Origin: Kaistia adipata DSM 17808
GTDB lineage: Bacteria; Pseudomonadota; Alphaproteobacteria; Rhizobiales; Kaistiaceae
Assembly (NCBI RefSeq): GCF_000423225.1
Contig: NZ_AUHO01000006.1
Coordinates: 372,001 to 436,000 of the forward strand
Direction: 5' to 3'
Length of the DNA: 64,000 bases
In this document: piece after piece, positions 55,232-63,827 of the stretch
How the letters are laid out: each line of letters starts with the position of its first letter
How positions within the stretch are numbered: the first letter of the stretch is position 1
Position numbers and translations under genes: made by a program
The notes under the pieces: model-generated
Seen by the model: the letters and a program-made list of their open reading frames with translations, nothing else
Databases searched by the model: none
What the model was told of the DNA's origin: nothing

Positions 55232-56365
55232 ATGGCGAAGCTCGGAATCGGCGTCATCGGCTGCGGCAACATCGCGGGCACCTATCTGCGTAACGCCGAA
55301 CTGTTTCCCGGCGTCGAGATCCGCGCCTGTGCCGACATTTCCATCGAGGCAGCCGAACGGCGCGCCGAGGAGTTCGGGATCCGAGCGACCTCCATCAATG
55401 CGCTGCTCGCTGCCGACGACATAGATCTCGTCCTGAACCTCACGGTCCCCAACGCGCATTTCGACGTCTCGATGGCGGCGCTTTCGGCCGGCAAGCATGT
55501 CTTCACCGAGAAGCCGCTGGCGGCAACCGCGGCGCTCGGCCGGCAGCTGGTCGAGGAAGCAGACCGGCGCGGCCTATCAATCGGCTCGGCGCCCGACACC
55601 TTTCTCGGCGCGGCGGGCCGCCTGGCTCGGCGGCTGATGGACGAAGGCGCGATCGGCAAGGTCGTCACCGGCACCGCCTTCATGATGACGCGCGGCATGG
55701 AGCACTGGCACCCGAGCCCGCAATTCTACTACCAGCCCGGCGGCGGCCCGGTGCTGGACATGGGCCCCTACTACATCACCATGCTGGTCAACCTGCTCGG
55801 CCCCGCCCGGCGCGTCATGGCGATGAACGTCACCGGTGAGCCGGAACGCCTGATCACCGCGCCGGGACCGTCTTGTGGCACGCGGTTTTCCGTCGGCACG
55901 CCGACCACCGTCACGGCGCTCCTCGAATTCGCCTCCGGCGCGACCGTCGTCGCCGTCATGAGCTGGGATGTTTTCCGGCATGGCAACCATCCGATCGAGT
56001 TGCACGGCACGGAGGGATCGCTGCGCCTGCCCGACCCCGACACGTTTGGCGGCTCGGTCTCACTCAGTCGCAGTGGCGCGCCGTGGCAGGAGCAGTCGAC
56101 GGCTGCCGACTTGCATGGCCGGCTTAACTGGCCCTACGACGCGCCGGATCGAGCCAACTACCGCATGCTGGGCGTCGCGGAACTGGCCCGGGCGCTGGCG
56201 GAGGGCCGGCCGGCGCGGGCCTCGGGAGCCCTCGCGCTGCATGTGCTCGAAGTCCTCGAGGGCATGCTCGAATCCTCGGTCTCGGGTGTCGCTGTCGATC
56301 TCCTCGAGCGCAACGTGCGTCCCGCGCCGCTCGCCGAAGCGGAGGCCGCCACGCTGGGCGGTTGA
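55232..56365 (+). CDS. Gfo/Idh/MocA-family oxidoreductase, second
   Basis: A 377-residue member with Rossmann motif IGVIGCGNIAGTYLRNAEL, catalytic Lys in FTEKPLAATAA, GSAPDTFLGAAGRLARRLM and DMGPYYITMLVNLLGPARRV with a Tyr-Tyr where many members have a His pair. A GAGGGG ribosome-binding site precedes the ATG. It is divergent from the other seven genes of the cluster and shares their promoter region. It differs clearly from the first oxidoreductase, so the two probably act at different steps or on different substrates. Confidence 0.9.
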   Translation: MAKLGIGVIGCGNIAGTYLRNAELFPGVEIRACADISIEAAERRAEEFGIRATSINALLAADDIDLVLNLTVPNAHFDVSMAALSAGKHVFTEKPLAATAALGRQLVEEADRRGLSIGSAPDTFLGAAGRLARRLMDEGAIGKVVTGTAFMMTRGMEHWHPSPQFYYQPGGGPVLDMGPYYITMLVNLLGPARRVMAMNVTGEPERLITAPGPSCGTRFSVGTPTTVTALLEFASGATVVAVMSWDVFRHGNHPIELHGTEGSLRLPDPDTFGGSVSLSRSGAPWQEQSTAADLHGRLNWPYDAPDRANYRMLGVAELARALAEGRPARASGALALHVLEVLEGMLESSVSGVAVDLLERNVRPAPLAEAEAATLGG

Positions 56366-56496
56366 GTAACCATGTTCACGGGTTTGCCGGCCCTGCGACA
56401 GGGAAGCGCCGTCTGGCCGGCATCGCCGCGATGCAATGCGGACGGCGACGGTCTATAGTCGCTGCAACCGCAGCGCGGCATTGACGACAGGAGAGC

Positions 56497-56847
56497 ATGA
56501 TGAAGCGCAGTCTGATGATCGTTCTGGCCGGACTTGGCCTCATGGCCAGTGCGTCCATCGCCGTCGCCCAGTCGGAGCGCATCGATCCCGTCGATTCCGG
56601 CCAGTTCCGCAAGCTCTCCTGCGACGAGATCGCCTCGCGCATCCAGGCGCTCAACGTCCCGATCTCCAGCAGCAACAACAGCTGGGACGAACTGCGTCGC
56701 AACCCGACGCTGCAGTTCATCCTGCTCGGCATCCGGACGCCCAATCCCTCCTACGACGATTTCATGGCCCGCGTTCGCGGCGAGCGCATCGCGCTGATCG
56801 AAGTCGCCGTCGCGAAGAACTGCGCGGCGCAGCGCGGCCTCAACTAA
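56497..56847 (+). CDS. Secreted protein of unknown function
   Basis: A 116-residue protein with a signal peptide (KRSLMIVLAGLGLMASASIA, cleaved near residue 24 before QSERID). The mature part of about 92 residues has two cysteines (LSCDEI and AVAKNCAAQ), which may form a disulfide, and no family I recognise. A CAGGAGAG site precedes the start; the second Met is an equally good start. Neighbours give no clue to function. Confidence 0.75.
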   Translation: MMKRSLMIVLAGLGLMASASIAVAQSERIDPVDSGQFRKLSCDEIASRIQALNVPISSSNNSWDELRRNPTLQFILLGIRTPNPSYDDFMARVRGERIALIEVAVAKNCAAQRGLN

Positions 56848-56951
56848 TCCGGCATGAGCACGGCGCGCGGGAATCTCTCGCGCGCCCCGAGAATGAGACT
56901 GCTGCGCCCGCCGGCGCAGGATCGGACACGACGGGACTGGAACGGGAGACG

Positions 56952-57971
56952 ATGGCCGGGAGCGCGCGCATCGACTGGGTCGACTACGCCAAGGGCTTCT
57001 GCATCATCATGGTGGTGATGATGCATTCGACCTTGGGCGTCGAAAAGGCGGCCGGCGCGGAGAGCTGGATGGGTTATCTCGTCGCCTTCGCCAAGCCGTT
57101 CCGGATGCCCGACTTCTTCCTCATTTCCGGCCTGTTCCTGTCGCGCGTCATCGATCGCGACTGGCGCAGCTATGCCGACAAGAAGATCGTCCACTTCGCC
57201 TATTTCTACGTGCTCTGGCTCGTCATCCAGTTCGTCTTCAAGGCGCCCGGCATGGCGGCGGAAATGGGCGTCGGCGGCGCGCTCGGCCAGTTCCTGCTCG
57301 CCTTCGTCGAACCGTTCGGAACGCTCTGGTTCATCTATCTGCTGCCGATCTTCTTCGCCGTGGCCAAGCTGCTGCGTCGCGTCCCCGCCTGGATCGTCCT
57401 GCTCGTCGGGGCGGCGCTGGAGATCGCGCCGATCCACACGGGTTGGGTGATCCCGGACGAGTTCGCCGCGCGCTTCGTCTATTTCTATGCGGGCTATGCA
57501 CTCGCGCCGCAGATCTTCCGTCTGGCGGCCGCCGTGATCGCCCGTCCGCTCCCGGCCGCGCTCGGGCTGCTCGCCTGGGCCCTCGTCAACGGGCTCGCCG
57601 TCTTCCACGGCTATTCCGAACTGCCCTTCATCGGGCTTGGCCTCGGCATTCTCGGCGCCTGCGCCGTCATCGCCTTCTCGGCCCTGCTCTCCAAGGCGGA
57701 CCTGATGGCGCCGCTGCGCTATTGCGGCGAGCACTCGATCGCCATCTACCTCGCCTTCTTCCTGCCCATGGCGGCGACCCGCGCAGTATTGCTGAAGACC
57801 GGCCTGATTTCGGATCTCGGTACGATCGCGCTGATCGTCACCGCCGCCGGCGTCATCGCGCCGCTGGTGCTGGAATGGCTCGTGCGTGGGACACGCTTCC
57901 GATTCCTGTTCGAGCGCCCGGCCTGGGCGCGCATCGTGCCGGCGCGGGCACGCCTCGCCCCGGCCGAATAA
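56952..57971 (+). CDS. Acyltransferase-3-family membrane protein
   Basis: A 339-residue membrane protein of the acyltransferase 3 (OpgC/OafA-like) family with about ten helices. The catalytic-type His is in the first helix (GFCIIMVVMMHSTLGV), followed by FRMPDFFLISGLFLSRVID, the conserved cytoplasmic DRDWRSYADKK motif and FGTLWFIYLLPIFF. Such enzymes O-acylate glycans, lipids or osmoregulated periplasmic glucans; the acceptor is unknown. The ATG chosen begins the conserved RIDWVDYAKG. Confidence 0.88.
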   Translation: MAGSARIDWVDYAKGFCIIMVVMMHSTLGVEKAAGAESWMGYLVAFAKPFRMPDFFLISGLFLSRVIDRDWRSYADKKIVHFAYFYVLWLVIQFVFKAPGMAAEMGVGGALGQFLLAFVEPFGTLWFIYLLPIFFAVAKLLRRVPAWIVLLVGAALEIAPIHTGWVIPDEFAARFVYFYAGYALAPQIFRLAAAVIARPLPAALGLLAWALVNGLAVFHGYSELPFIGLGLGILGACAVIAFSALLSKADLMAPLRYCGEHSIAIYLAFFLPMAATRAVLLKTGLISDLGTIALIVTAAGVIAPLVLEWLVRGTRFRFLFERPAWARIVPARARLAPAE

Positions 57972-57977
57972 GCGCTC

Positions 57978-59411
57978 ATGGCGCCGAAACCGGCCCTCGT
58001 CTGGCTTCGCGACGACCTGCGCCTCGCCGACAATCCTGCCCTTGTCGCAGGTTGCCGCGACGCGGCCGAGCGCAGGGCTCCGCTCGTCATCGTCTATACG
58101 CTCGACCAGATCAGCGAGGGCATCCGGCCGCTCGGCGGCGCGGCAAGATGGTGGCTGCACCATTCGCTCGCGGCCCTGTCGCAATCGCTTGCCGACAAGG
58201 GACAGGTTCTGATCCTACGCCATGGCCCGGCCGAGGACGTGATCCCCGCGCTTGTCGCGGAAACCGGCGCGGAAAGCCTCTTCTGGAACCGGCGCTACGG
58301 CGGCGGCGAGCGCGCCGTCGACGCCGCGCTCAAGGCCCGCCTCAAGGCGGCTGACGTTCGCGTCGAAAGCTTCCAGGCCAACCTGCTGTTCGAACCCTGG
58401 ATCGTGCGGACCAAGGCCGGCGATCCGTTCCGCGTCTACACGCCGTTCTGGAAGGCCTGCCGAGAGCTCGGCCCGCCGCGTGCGCCGCTCAATGCGCCGT
58501 CGGACATGCCGCCGCCGATAGACGGCCTCGCCTCGGACGCGCTCGACGACTGGTCGCTGCTGCCGACCAAGCCGGACTGGGCGGCGGGACTGCGTGACAC
58601 CTGGCACCCCGGCGAAGCCAGCGCTCACGAAAGGCTCGCGACGTTCGTCACTTCCCGTCTCCAGCGCTATGCCGCCGAGCGCGACCAGCCCGCCGCGGAA
58701 GCCTCGTCGCGCCTGTCGCCGCATCTGCGCTTCGGCGAAGTGAGCCCGTTCCAGCTCTGGCAGCGCGTCGCGCCCGAGCTCCCGGGGATCGACCTCGCCG
58801 ACATCGACAAGTTCCGCTCGGAGATCGGCTGGCGCGAATTCTCGTGGCACCTGCTGTTCCACCAGCCCGACCTTGCGACCCGCAATTTCCAGCCGCGCTT
58901 CGACGCTTTTCCCTGGCCGCCGGTCGACGACGTGGCGCTTTCGGCGTGGCAGCAGGGCCGTACCGGCATTCCGATCATCGACGCCGGCATGCGCGAACTC
59001 TGGCAGACCGGATGGATGCACAACCGCGTCCGGATGATCGTGGCGTCGTTCCTCGTCAAGAACCTGCTGGTCGACTGGCGGATTGGGGAAGCTTGGTTCT
59101 GGGATACGCTGGTCGATGCCGACCCAGCGAACAATCCGGCCAGCTGGCAGTGGGTCGCGGGTTCCGGCGCCGACGCCGCGCCCTATTTCCGCATCTTCAA
59201 TCCGGTGCTGCAGGGAGAGAAGTTCGATCCGGACGGTCGCTATGTCCGTCGCCATGTGCCCGAGCTGGCCTCGCTTCCGGACAAGCTGATCCATGCGCCC
59301 TGGAAGGCCGGAGGCGCGCCGGGCTACCCCGCCCCGGTCGTCGACCTCGCCGCCACGCGCGAACGCGCGCTCGCAGCCTTCGGGCACATGCGGGCAGACG
59401 ATCTGGACTGA
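57978..59411 (+). CDS. phrB: Deoxyribodipyrimidine photolyase
   Basis: A 477-residue FAD-containing photolyase that uses blue light to split cyclobutane pyrimidine dimers. The N-terminal antenna domain starts PALVWLRDDLRLADNPAL. The FAD domain has LSPHLRFGEVSPFQLW, WREFSWHLLF, GIPIIDAGMRELWQTGWMHN and NPASWQWVAGSGADAAPYFR, including the Trp residues of the electron chain and the Asn that contacts FAD. It starts six bases after the acyltransferase gene. A cryptochrome cannot be excluded but all photolyase residues I can place are present. Confidence 0.95.
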   Translation: MAPKPALVWLRDDLRLADNPALVAGCRDAAERRAPLVIVYTLDQISEGIRPLGGAARWWLHHSLAALSQSLADKGQVLILRHGPAEDVIPALVAETGAESLFWNRRYGGGERAVDAALKARLKAADVRVESFQANLLFEPWIVRTKAGDPFRVYTPFWKACRELGPPRAPLNAPSDMPPPIDGLASDALDDWSLLPTKPDWAAGLRDTWHPGEASAHERLATFVTSRLQRYAAERDQPAAEASSRLSPHLRFGEVSPFQLWQRVAPELPGIDLADIDKFRSEIGWREFSWHLLFHQPDLATRNFQPRFDAFPWPPVDDVALSAWQQGRTGIPIIDAGMRELWQTGWMHNRVRMIVASFLVKNLLVDWRIGEAWFWDTLVDADPANNPASWQWVAGSGADAAPYFRIFNPVLQGEKFDPDGRYVRRHVPELASLPDKLIHAPWKAGGAPGYPAPVVDLAATRERALAAFGHMRADDLD

Positions 59412-59551
59412 TTTTGCAGGGAACGTGACTTCGAGGAAATTCTATTCCGCTCCACATGGGAGCGACGTGGAACGGTGCTTTGCGAAGCGAGTGCCTTGAA
59501 GCCAGTCTCTGGGCCAGCTAGCCTCCTCTTCACACATCCCAGAAAGCAATC

Positions 59552-60589
59552 ATGGCCGTCTTTCCCTCCGTCGTCGAAGCCATCGGCAATACGCCGCTGA
59601 TCCGCCTGCGCCGCGCCTCCGAGGAAACGGGCTGCGAGATTCTGGGCAAGGCCGAATTCATGAATCCGGGCCAGTCGGTCAAGGATCGCGCCGCCCTGTT
59701 CATCATCCAGGACGCGATCGCCAAGGGGCAGCTGCGACCCGGCGGCACGATCGTCGAGGGCACCGCGGGCAACACCGGCATCGGCCTCGCGCTTGTCGCC
59801 AGCGCGCTAGGCTTCAAGACGGTCATCGTCATTCCCGAGACGCAGTCGCAGGAGAAGAAGGATGCTTTGCGCCTTGCCGGCGCGACGCTGATCGAGGTTC
59901 CGGCCGTCCCGTATCGGGATCCGAACAACTACGTGAAGCTCTCCGGTCGCCTCGCCGCGCAGCTGGCGAAGACCGAACCGAACGGCGCGATCTGGGCCAA
60001 CCAGTTCGACAATGTCGCCAATCGCCAGGCCCATATCGACACGACGGGCCCGGAGATCTGGTCACAGACGGACGGCAAGGTCGACGGTTTCGTCTCCGCC
60101 GTCGGCTCTGGCGGCACGCTCGCCGGCGTGGGGATCGCGCTGAAGGAGCGCAATCCCGATATCCAGATAGCGCTCGCCGATCCGCTCGGCGCCGCGCTCT
60201 TCAGCTACTACACGACCGGCGTGCTCAAGGCGGAGGGCTCCTCCATCACCGAGGGCATCGGCCAGGGCCGGATCACGGCCAATCTCGAGGGCGCGCCCGT
60301 CGATCGGGCCTATCAGATCACCGATGCCGAGGCGCTCGAGGTCGTCTTCGAACTCGCCGAACACGAGGGGCTCTGCCTCGGTGGCTCGTCGGGCATCAAC
60401 ATCGCCGGAGCGATCCATCTCGCCAGGGAGCTGGGCCCCGGCCATACGATCGTGACGATCCTTTGCGATTACGGCACGCGCTATCAATCGAAGCTGTTCA
60501 ATCCGGCGTTCCTGCGCGACAAAGGACTTCCGGTGCCTGGCTGGCTGGAACGCCGGACCGAGATCGAGATCCCTTACGAAAAGGCGTGA
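59552..60589 (+). CDS. cysK: Cysteine synthase A
   Basis: A 345-residue PLP enzyme that joins sulfide to O-acetylserine. The PLP Lys is in NPGQSVKDRAALF, the phosphate loop EGTAGNTGIGLALVASALG, substrate loop in GTLAGVGIALKERNP and GGSSGINIAGA near the C-terminus. It is about 25 residues longer than E. coli CysK, with a C-terminal RTEIEIPYEKA tail seen in alphaproteobacteria. It is followed after two bases by the alanyl-tRNA editing gene, so the two are cotranscribed. Confidence 0.93.
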   Translation: MAVFPSVVEAIGNTPLIRLRRASEETGCEILGKAEFMNPGQSVKDRAALFIIQDAIAKGQLRPGGTIVEGTAGNTGIGLALVASALGFKTVIVIPETQSQEKKDALRLAGATLIEVPAVPYRDPNNYVKLSGRLAAQLAKTEPNGAIWANQFDNVANRQAHIDTTGPEIWSQTDGKVDGFVSAVGSGGTLAGVGIALKERNPDIQIALADPLGAALFSYYTTGVLKAEGSSITEGIGQGRITANLEGAPVDRAYQITDAEALEVVFELAEHEGLCLGGSSGINIAGAIHLARELGPGHTIVTILCDYGTRYQSKLFNPAFLRDKGLPVPGWLERRTEIEIPYEKA

Positions 60590-60591
60590 CC

Positions 60592-61308
60592 ATGGCCGAG
60601 ACGACCTTGCTCTTCCGCGACGATCCCTATCTTTCGACCGCTGAAGCCAAGGTCGTCGGCATCAACGAGCGGGGCGGCATCCTCCTCGACCGCACCGTGT
60701 TTTATGCGACGGGCGGCGGCCAGCCCGGCGACATCGGTACGATCGAGCGCTCGGACGGCTCGATGATCAAGATCGCGACTACCGTCTATGGCGACCGCAA
60801 GAGCGAGATCGTGCATGTGCCGGCCGAAGGATCGGCGCTGCCGGTTCCCGGCGAAACGGTCATCCAGCATCTCGACTGGGCGACGCGCCATCGCCACATG
60901 CGCATCCATACCGGGCTTCATCTGCTGACAGTGGCCCTGCCCTTCCCCGTCTCCGGCGGTCGCATCGGCGCCGAGGAGGGCCATCTCGACTTTGACATCG
61001 ACGGCACCGTGCCCGCCAAGGAGGCGATCGAGGAGAGGCTGAATGCGCTTGCCGTCGCGGACCATGCCGTTTCGACGGAGTGGATCTCCGATGAGGAGCT
61101 CCTGGCCAATCCCGGTCTCGTCAAGACGATGAGCGTCATGCCGCCGATGGGCAGCGGCCGCGTCCGTCTCGTCCGCATCGGCAACATCGATTTGCAGCCC
61201 TGCGGCGGCACGCATGTGCAGTCGACGGCCGAGATCGGGCCGCTGGTCGTCGCCAAGATCGAGAACAAGGGCAAGCAGAATCGCCGCGTGCGCATCCGCT
61301 TCGCCTGA
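60592..61308 (+). CDS. Alanyl-tRNA editing protein (AlaX type)
   Basis: A 238-residue stand-alone editing domain homologous to the AlaRS editing region. It hydrolyses Ser- or Gly-tRNA-Ala. Zinc ligands are in MRIHTGLHLL (HxxxH) and LQPCGGTHVQST (Cys and His). The N-terminal beta-barrel motif TVFYATGGGQPGDIG is typical. It is coupled to cysK, a gene consuming activated serine, which gives a plausible link to serine misacylation. Start at MAETTLLFRDD; an upstream open frame overlaps cysK. Confidence 0.92.
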   Translation: MAETTLLFRDDPYLSTAEAKVVGINERGGILLDRTVFYATGGGQPGDIGTIERSDGSMIKIATTVYGDRKSEIVHVPAEGSALPVPGETVIQHLDWATRHRHMRIHTGLHLLTVALPFPVSGGRIGAEEGHLDFDIDGTVPAKEAIEERLNALAVADHAVSTEWISDEELLANPGLVKTMSVMPPMGSGRVRLVRIGNIDLQPCGGTHVQSTAEIGPLVVAKIENKGKQNRRVRIRFA

Positions 61309-61349
61309 AACCAAATCCCGCATTCAGCATACGCATACCGGAGACGGAC

Positions 61350-62204
61350 ATGACCGACCGTTCCACCACCTTCGTTTCGACCGATTGGCTCGCCGTCCAT
61401 CTGGATGATCCGGCCGTCGCCATCATCGACGGGTCGTGGTACCTGCCGACGGAGAACCGCGACGCCGAGGCGGAATACCGCAAGGCGCACATCCCCGGCG
61501 CGGTCTTCTTCAATCTCGACAAGGTCGCCGATACCAGCTCCGGCCTGCCGCACATGCTGCCGGCACCGGAAGAGTTCGCCCGCGCGGTCGGCGCCCTCGG
61601 CATCTCGGACAAGCAAACGATTGTCGTCTATGACGGCGCCGGCCTGTTCTCCGCGCCGCGCGTCCGCTGGACGTTCCGCACCATGGGCGCACCCGACGTC
61701 CGCATCCTGGAGGGCGGTTTCCCGCAATGGATCGCCGACGGTCGGCCGGTCGAATCCGGTGAGCCGAAGCCCGCGCCGAAGATGTTTGCGGCGAAGCTCA
61801 ATGCCGCCGCCGTGCGATCGATCGCCGAGGTCAGGAACATCGTCGCCACCGGCAGCGCGACCGTCGTCGATGCCCGGTCCGGCGAGCGTTTCCGTGGCGA
61901 GGCGCCGGAGCCACGGCCGGGCCTGCGCTCGGGCCATATGCCCGGCAGTCGCAACGTCCCGTCGGGTACGCTCGTCGCCGATGGCCGACTTCGGAGCGAT
62001 GCCGAGATAGAGGCAGCGTTCGCGGCCGCTGGCGTGGATCCGAACAAGCCCATCGTCACCAGTTGCGGCTCCGGCGTGACCGCCGCGATTCTGGCATTGG
62101 GCCTGGAGACCATCGGCGCACGCAATGTCGCGCTCTATGACGGCTCCTGGGCCGAATGGGGTGGCGCGCAGGATGCACCGGTCGCGACGGGACCAGCGGA
62201 GTAG
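61350..62204 (+). CDS. sseA: 3-mercaptopyruvate sulfurtransferase
   Basis: A 284-residue double-rhodanese enzyme that transfers sulfur from 3-mercaptopyruvate to thiols or cyanide. The N-terminal inactive domain has IDGSWYLPTENRDAEAEY and IVVYDGAGLFSAPRVRW; the C-terminal one has the catalytic Cys in VTSCGSGVTAAILAL, the CG(S/T)GVTA signature of mercaptopyruvate rather than thiosulfate transferases. It follows alaX by 41 bases and fits the sulfur-amino-acid theme of cysK. Confidence 0.94.
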   Translation: MTDRSTTFVSTDWLAVHLDDPAVAIIDGSWYLPTENRDAEAEYRKAHIPGAVFFNLDKVADTSSGLPHMLPAPEEFARAVGALGISDKQTIVVYDGAGLFSAPRVRWTFRTMGAPDVRILEGGFPQWIADGRPVESGEPKPAPKMFAAKLNAAAVRSIAEVRNIVATGSATVVDARSGERFRGEAPEPRPGLRSGHMPGSRNVPSGTLVADGRLRSDAEIEAAFAAAGVDPNKPIVTSCGSGVTAAILALGLETIGARNVALYDGSWAEWGGAQDAPVATGPAE

Positions 62205-62332
62205 CCGGAGCCGCCGCGCCAGCGGGCCGCCGTGCTGGTACTCCCGAGCCGATCCCAAGTAGATGTCTCGCTCGGCCGGCGGCACCGTCCGTCGACAGAG
62301 TACGCCTTGTGGGCTGGAGCCTGAACAGCGCA

Positions 62333-62349
62333 TTCAGCCGCCGTTCAGC
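62333..62349. promoter_or_regulatory. Candidate regulator site: TTCAGC direct repeat
   Basis: TTCAGC occurs twice with an 11-base period (62333 and 62344), one helical turn apart, about 125 bases before the OmpA-type gene. The context is ATTCAGCCGCCGTTCAGC. This pattern suggests a response-regulator binding site. Confidence 0.4.
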
Positions 62350-62470
62350 GGCCTTCAAGGCATATGTCCCTCACGGATGCCGCATTTGATCGGCATGCAA
62401 CAGGCGCATTCGGACGCCTACCGGATCCGTCACGGACAATGGCCTGCTGAGGCCCAGCTGCAGGAAGACC

Positions 62471-63766
62471 ATGAAGCTCACCCAGCTCCTTCTGCTTTCA
62501 TCGGTTGCCATCCCGACCCTGTTCGGAAGCGCCCACGTGGCGCTCGCCGAGGCGCGACAGCCCGAGGCTCGGATCGTCGTGGCGCAGGCAGCGGAGGACC
62601 GTGTCCAGCGGGCCCGTGAACTGCTCGAACAGGCGCAGCAGTCGCTGCAACAGGCCGAGGAAACCGGCGGCGACGTCCGCGCGGCTCGCCGTGGTGTCTC
62701 GGAGGCCATGCAGAACCTTCGCGCGGCGGAGGACAATTCCGGTGCTCCGCCAGCCCAGTCCGCCAAGCCTGCTGCGCCTACCGCGCCGAAGGCCGGCCCG
62801 ACCGACAGCCGCCCTGCCCGGTCGCCGGCCGAGGATGGTGTTCAACCGAAGCCGTATCAGCCGCCCGCCGGCGCCAAGAAGCCGGACGACGCGAAGCCCA
62901 CGCCGGAGCGCAAGCCCAGCCCGAGCGAGGCTCCGAAGGCGCAGCCGGCGAAGCCCCAGCCGCCCAAGTCTGAGGCTCCGAAGACGGAACCCGCCAAGCC
63001 GCAGCCTCCCAAGGCACAGCCGGCTCCGGAGCGCCGCCCAGCCGAAACGGGGGCACGCCCGCCGCGTGGCGAGCAGGCCCGGCCGGACGGATCGCGGCCG
63101 CGTCCCGATGCCCGTCCGCCGCGCCCCGACAATCCCGATGGCCGCTACCGTGACTACCGCGACGCTCCCCCGCAGCGCGACATCTACATCGAGGGCCCGG
63201 GCTTCGGCGATCGTGAAGTTCCGCCGCCGCCGGGCTATCGCGATGGCCGTCCATACCGGCCAAACGGCCGCTTCATCGACGGCGGCCGCGCGACCGAGCG
63301 GCAGATCGAGGATACGTTCCGCGCGGCGCCGGTGCAGCGGATCGACCGTGGGTACTCGATGAACGAGATCCGCCGCGATCCGCGGGTTCGCGACATGGTG
63401 CGTCGTGTCGACATCGACACCATCACTTTCGAGTTCGGCTCGGCCCGCGTCCCCGACGACCAGGTTCGTAAGCTCCGGGCCATCGGCCGGGCGATCGGTC
63501 GCGTCGTCGACAGGGATCCCTATGCCGTGTTCCTGATCGAGGGCCATACGGACGCGGTCGGAACCGACCTCGCCAATCTGGAACTCTCCGACCGGCGCGC
63601 CGCCGCGGTCGCGGGCATCCTCGCGGACTATTTCGACATTCCGCGCGACGCGCTCGTCAGCCAGGGCTATGGCGAGCGCTACCTGAAGATCCCGACCGAA
63701 GCGCCGGAACGGCAGAACCGCCGCGTGACGATCCGCAACATCGGCCCGCTCCTGCAGGGTCGCTGA
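62471..63766 (+). CDS. OmpA-family protein with Pro/Lys-rich linker
   Basis: A 431-residue exported protein. A signal peptide ends near residue 26 (ALA), followed by a short coiled coil (RVQRARELLEQAQQSLQQAE), then a long Pro/Lys/Ala/Arg-rich disordered stretch (about residues 95-280). The C-terminal OmpA domain has TFEFGSARVPDDQVRKL, LIEGHTDAVGTDLANLELS and RRAAAVAGILADYF, with the Asp and Arg that bind diaminopimelate of peptidoglycan. It probably tethers the envelope to the wall; the membrane anchor is not obvious, as no lipobox or barrel is seen. A terminator follows. Confidence 0.88.
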   Translation: MKLTQLLLLSSVAIPTLFGSAHVALAEARQPEARIVVAQAAEDRVQRARELLEQAQQSLQQAEETGGDVRAARRGVSEAMQNLRAAEDNSGAPPAQSAKPAAPTAPKAGPTDSRPARSPAEDGVQPKPYQPPAGAKKPDDAKPTPERKPSPSEAPKAQPAKPQPPKSEAPKTEPAKPQPPKAQPAPERRPAETGARPPRGEQARPDGSRPRPDARPPRPDNPDGRYRDYRDAPPQRDIYIEGPGFGDREVPPPPGYRDGRPYRPNGRFIDGGRATERQIEDTFRAAPVQRIDRGYSMNEIRRDPRVRDMVRRVDIDTITFEFGSARVPDDQVRKLRAIGRAIGRVVDRDPYAVFLIEGHTDAVGTDLANLELSDRRAAAVAGILADYFDIPRDALVSQGYGERYLKIPTEAPERQNRRVTIRNIGPLLQGR

Positions 63767-63778
63767 TAGAAACGACAA

Positions 63779-63807
63779 AGCCCGGCAGTCACCTGCCGGG
63801 CTCTTCT
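63779..63807 (+). terminator. Rho-independent terminator between ompA-type gene and ABC gene
   Basis: An AGCCCGGCAG/CTGCCGGGCT stem with a TCAC loop followed by CTTCTT on the plus strand. It also lies 20 bases past the convergent ABC gene stop and may serve both. Confidence 0.8.
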
Positions 63808-63827
63808 TATGCCGGGATGAAAGCCGC

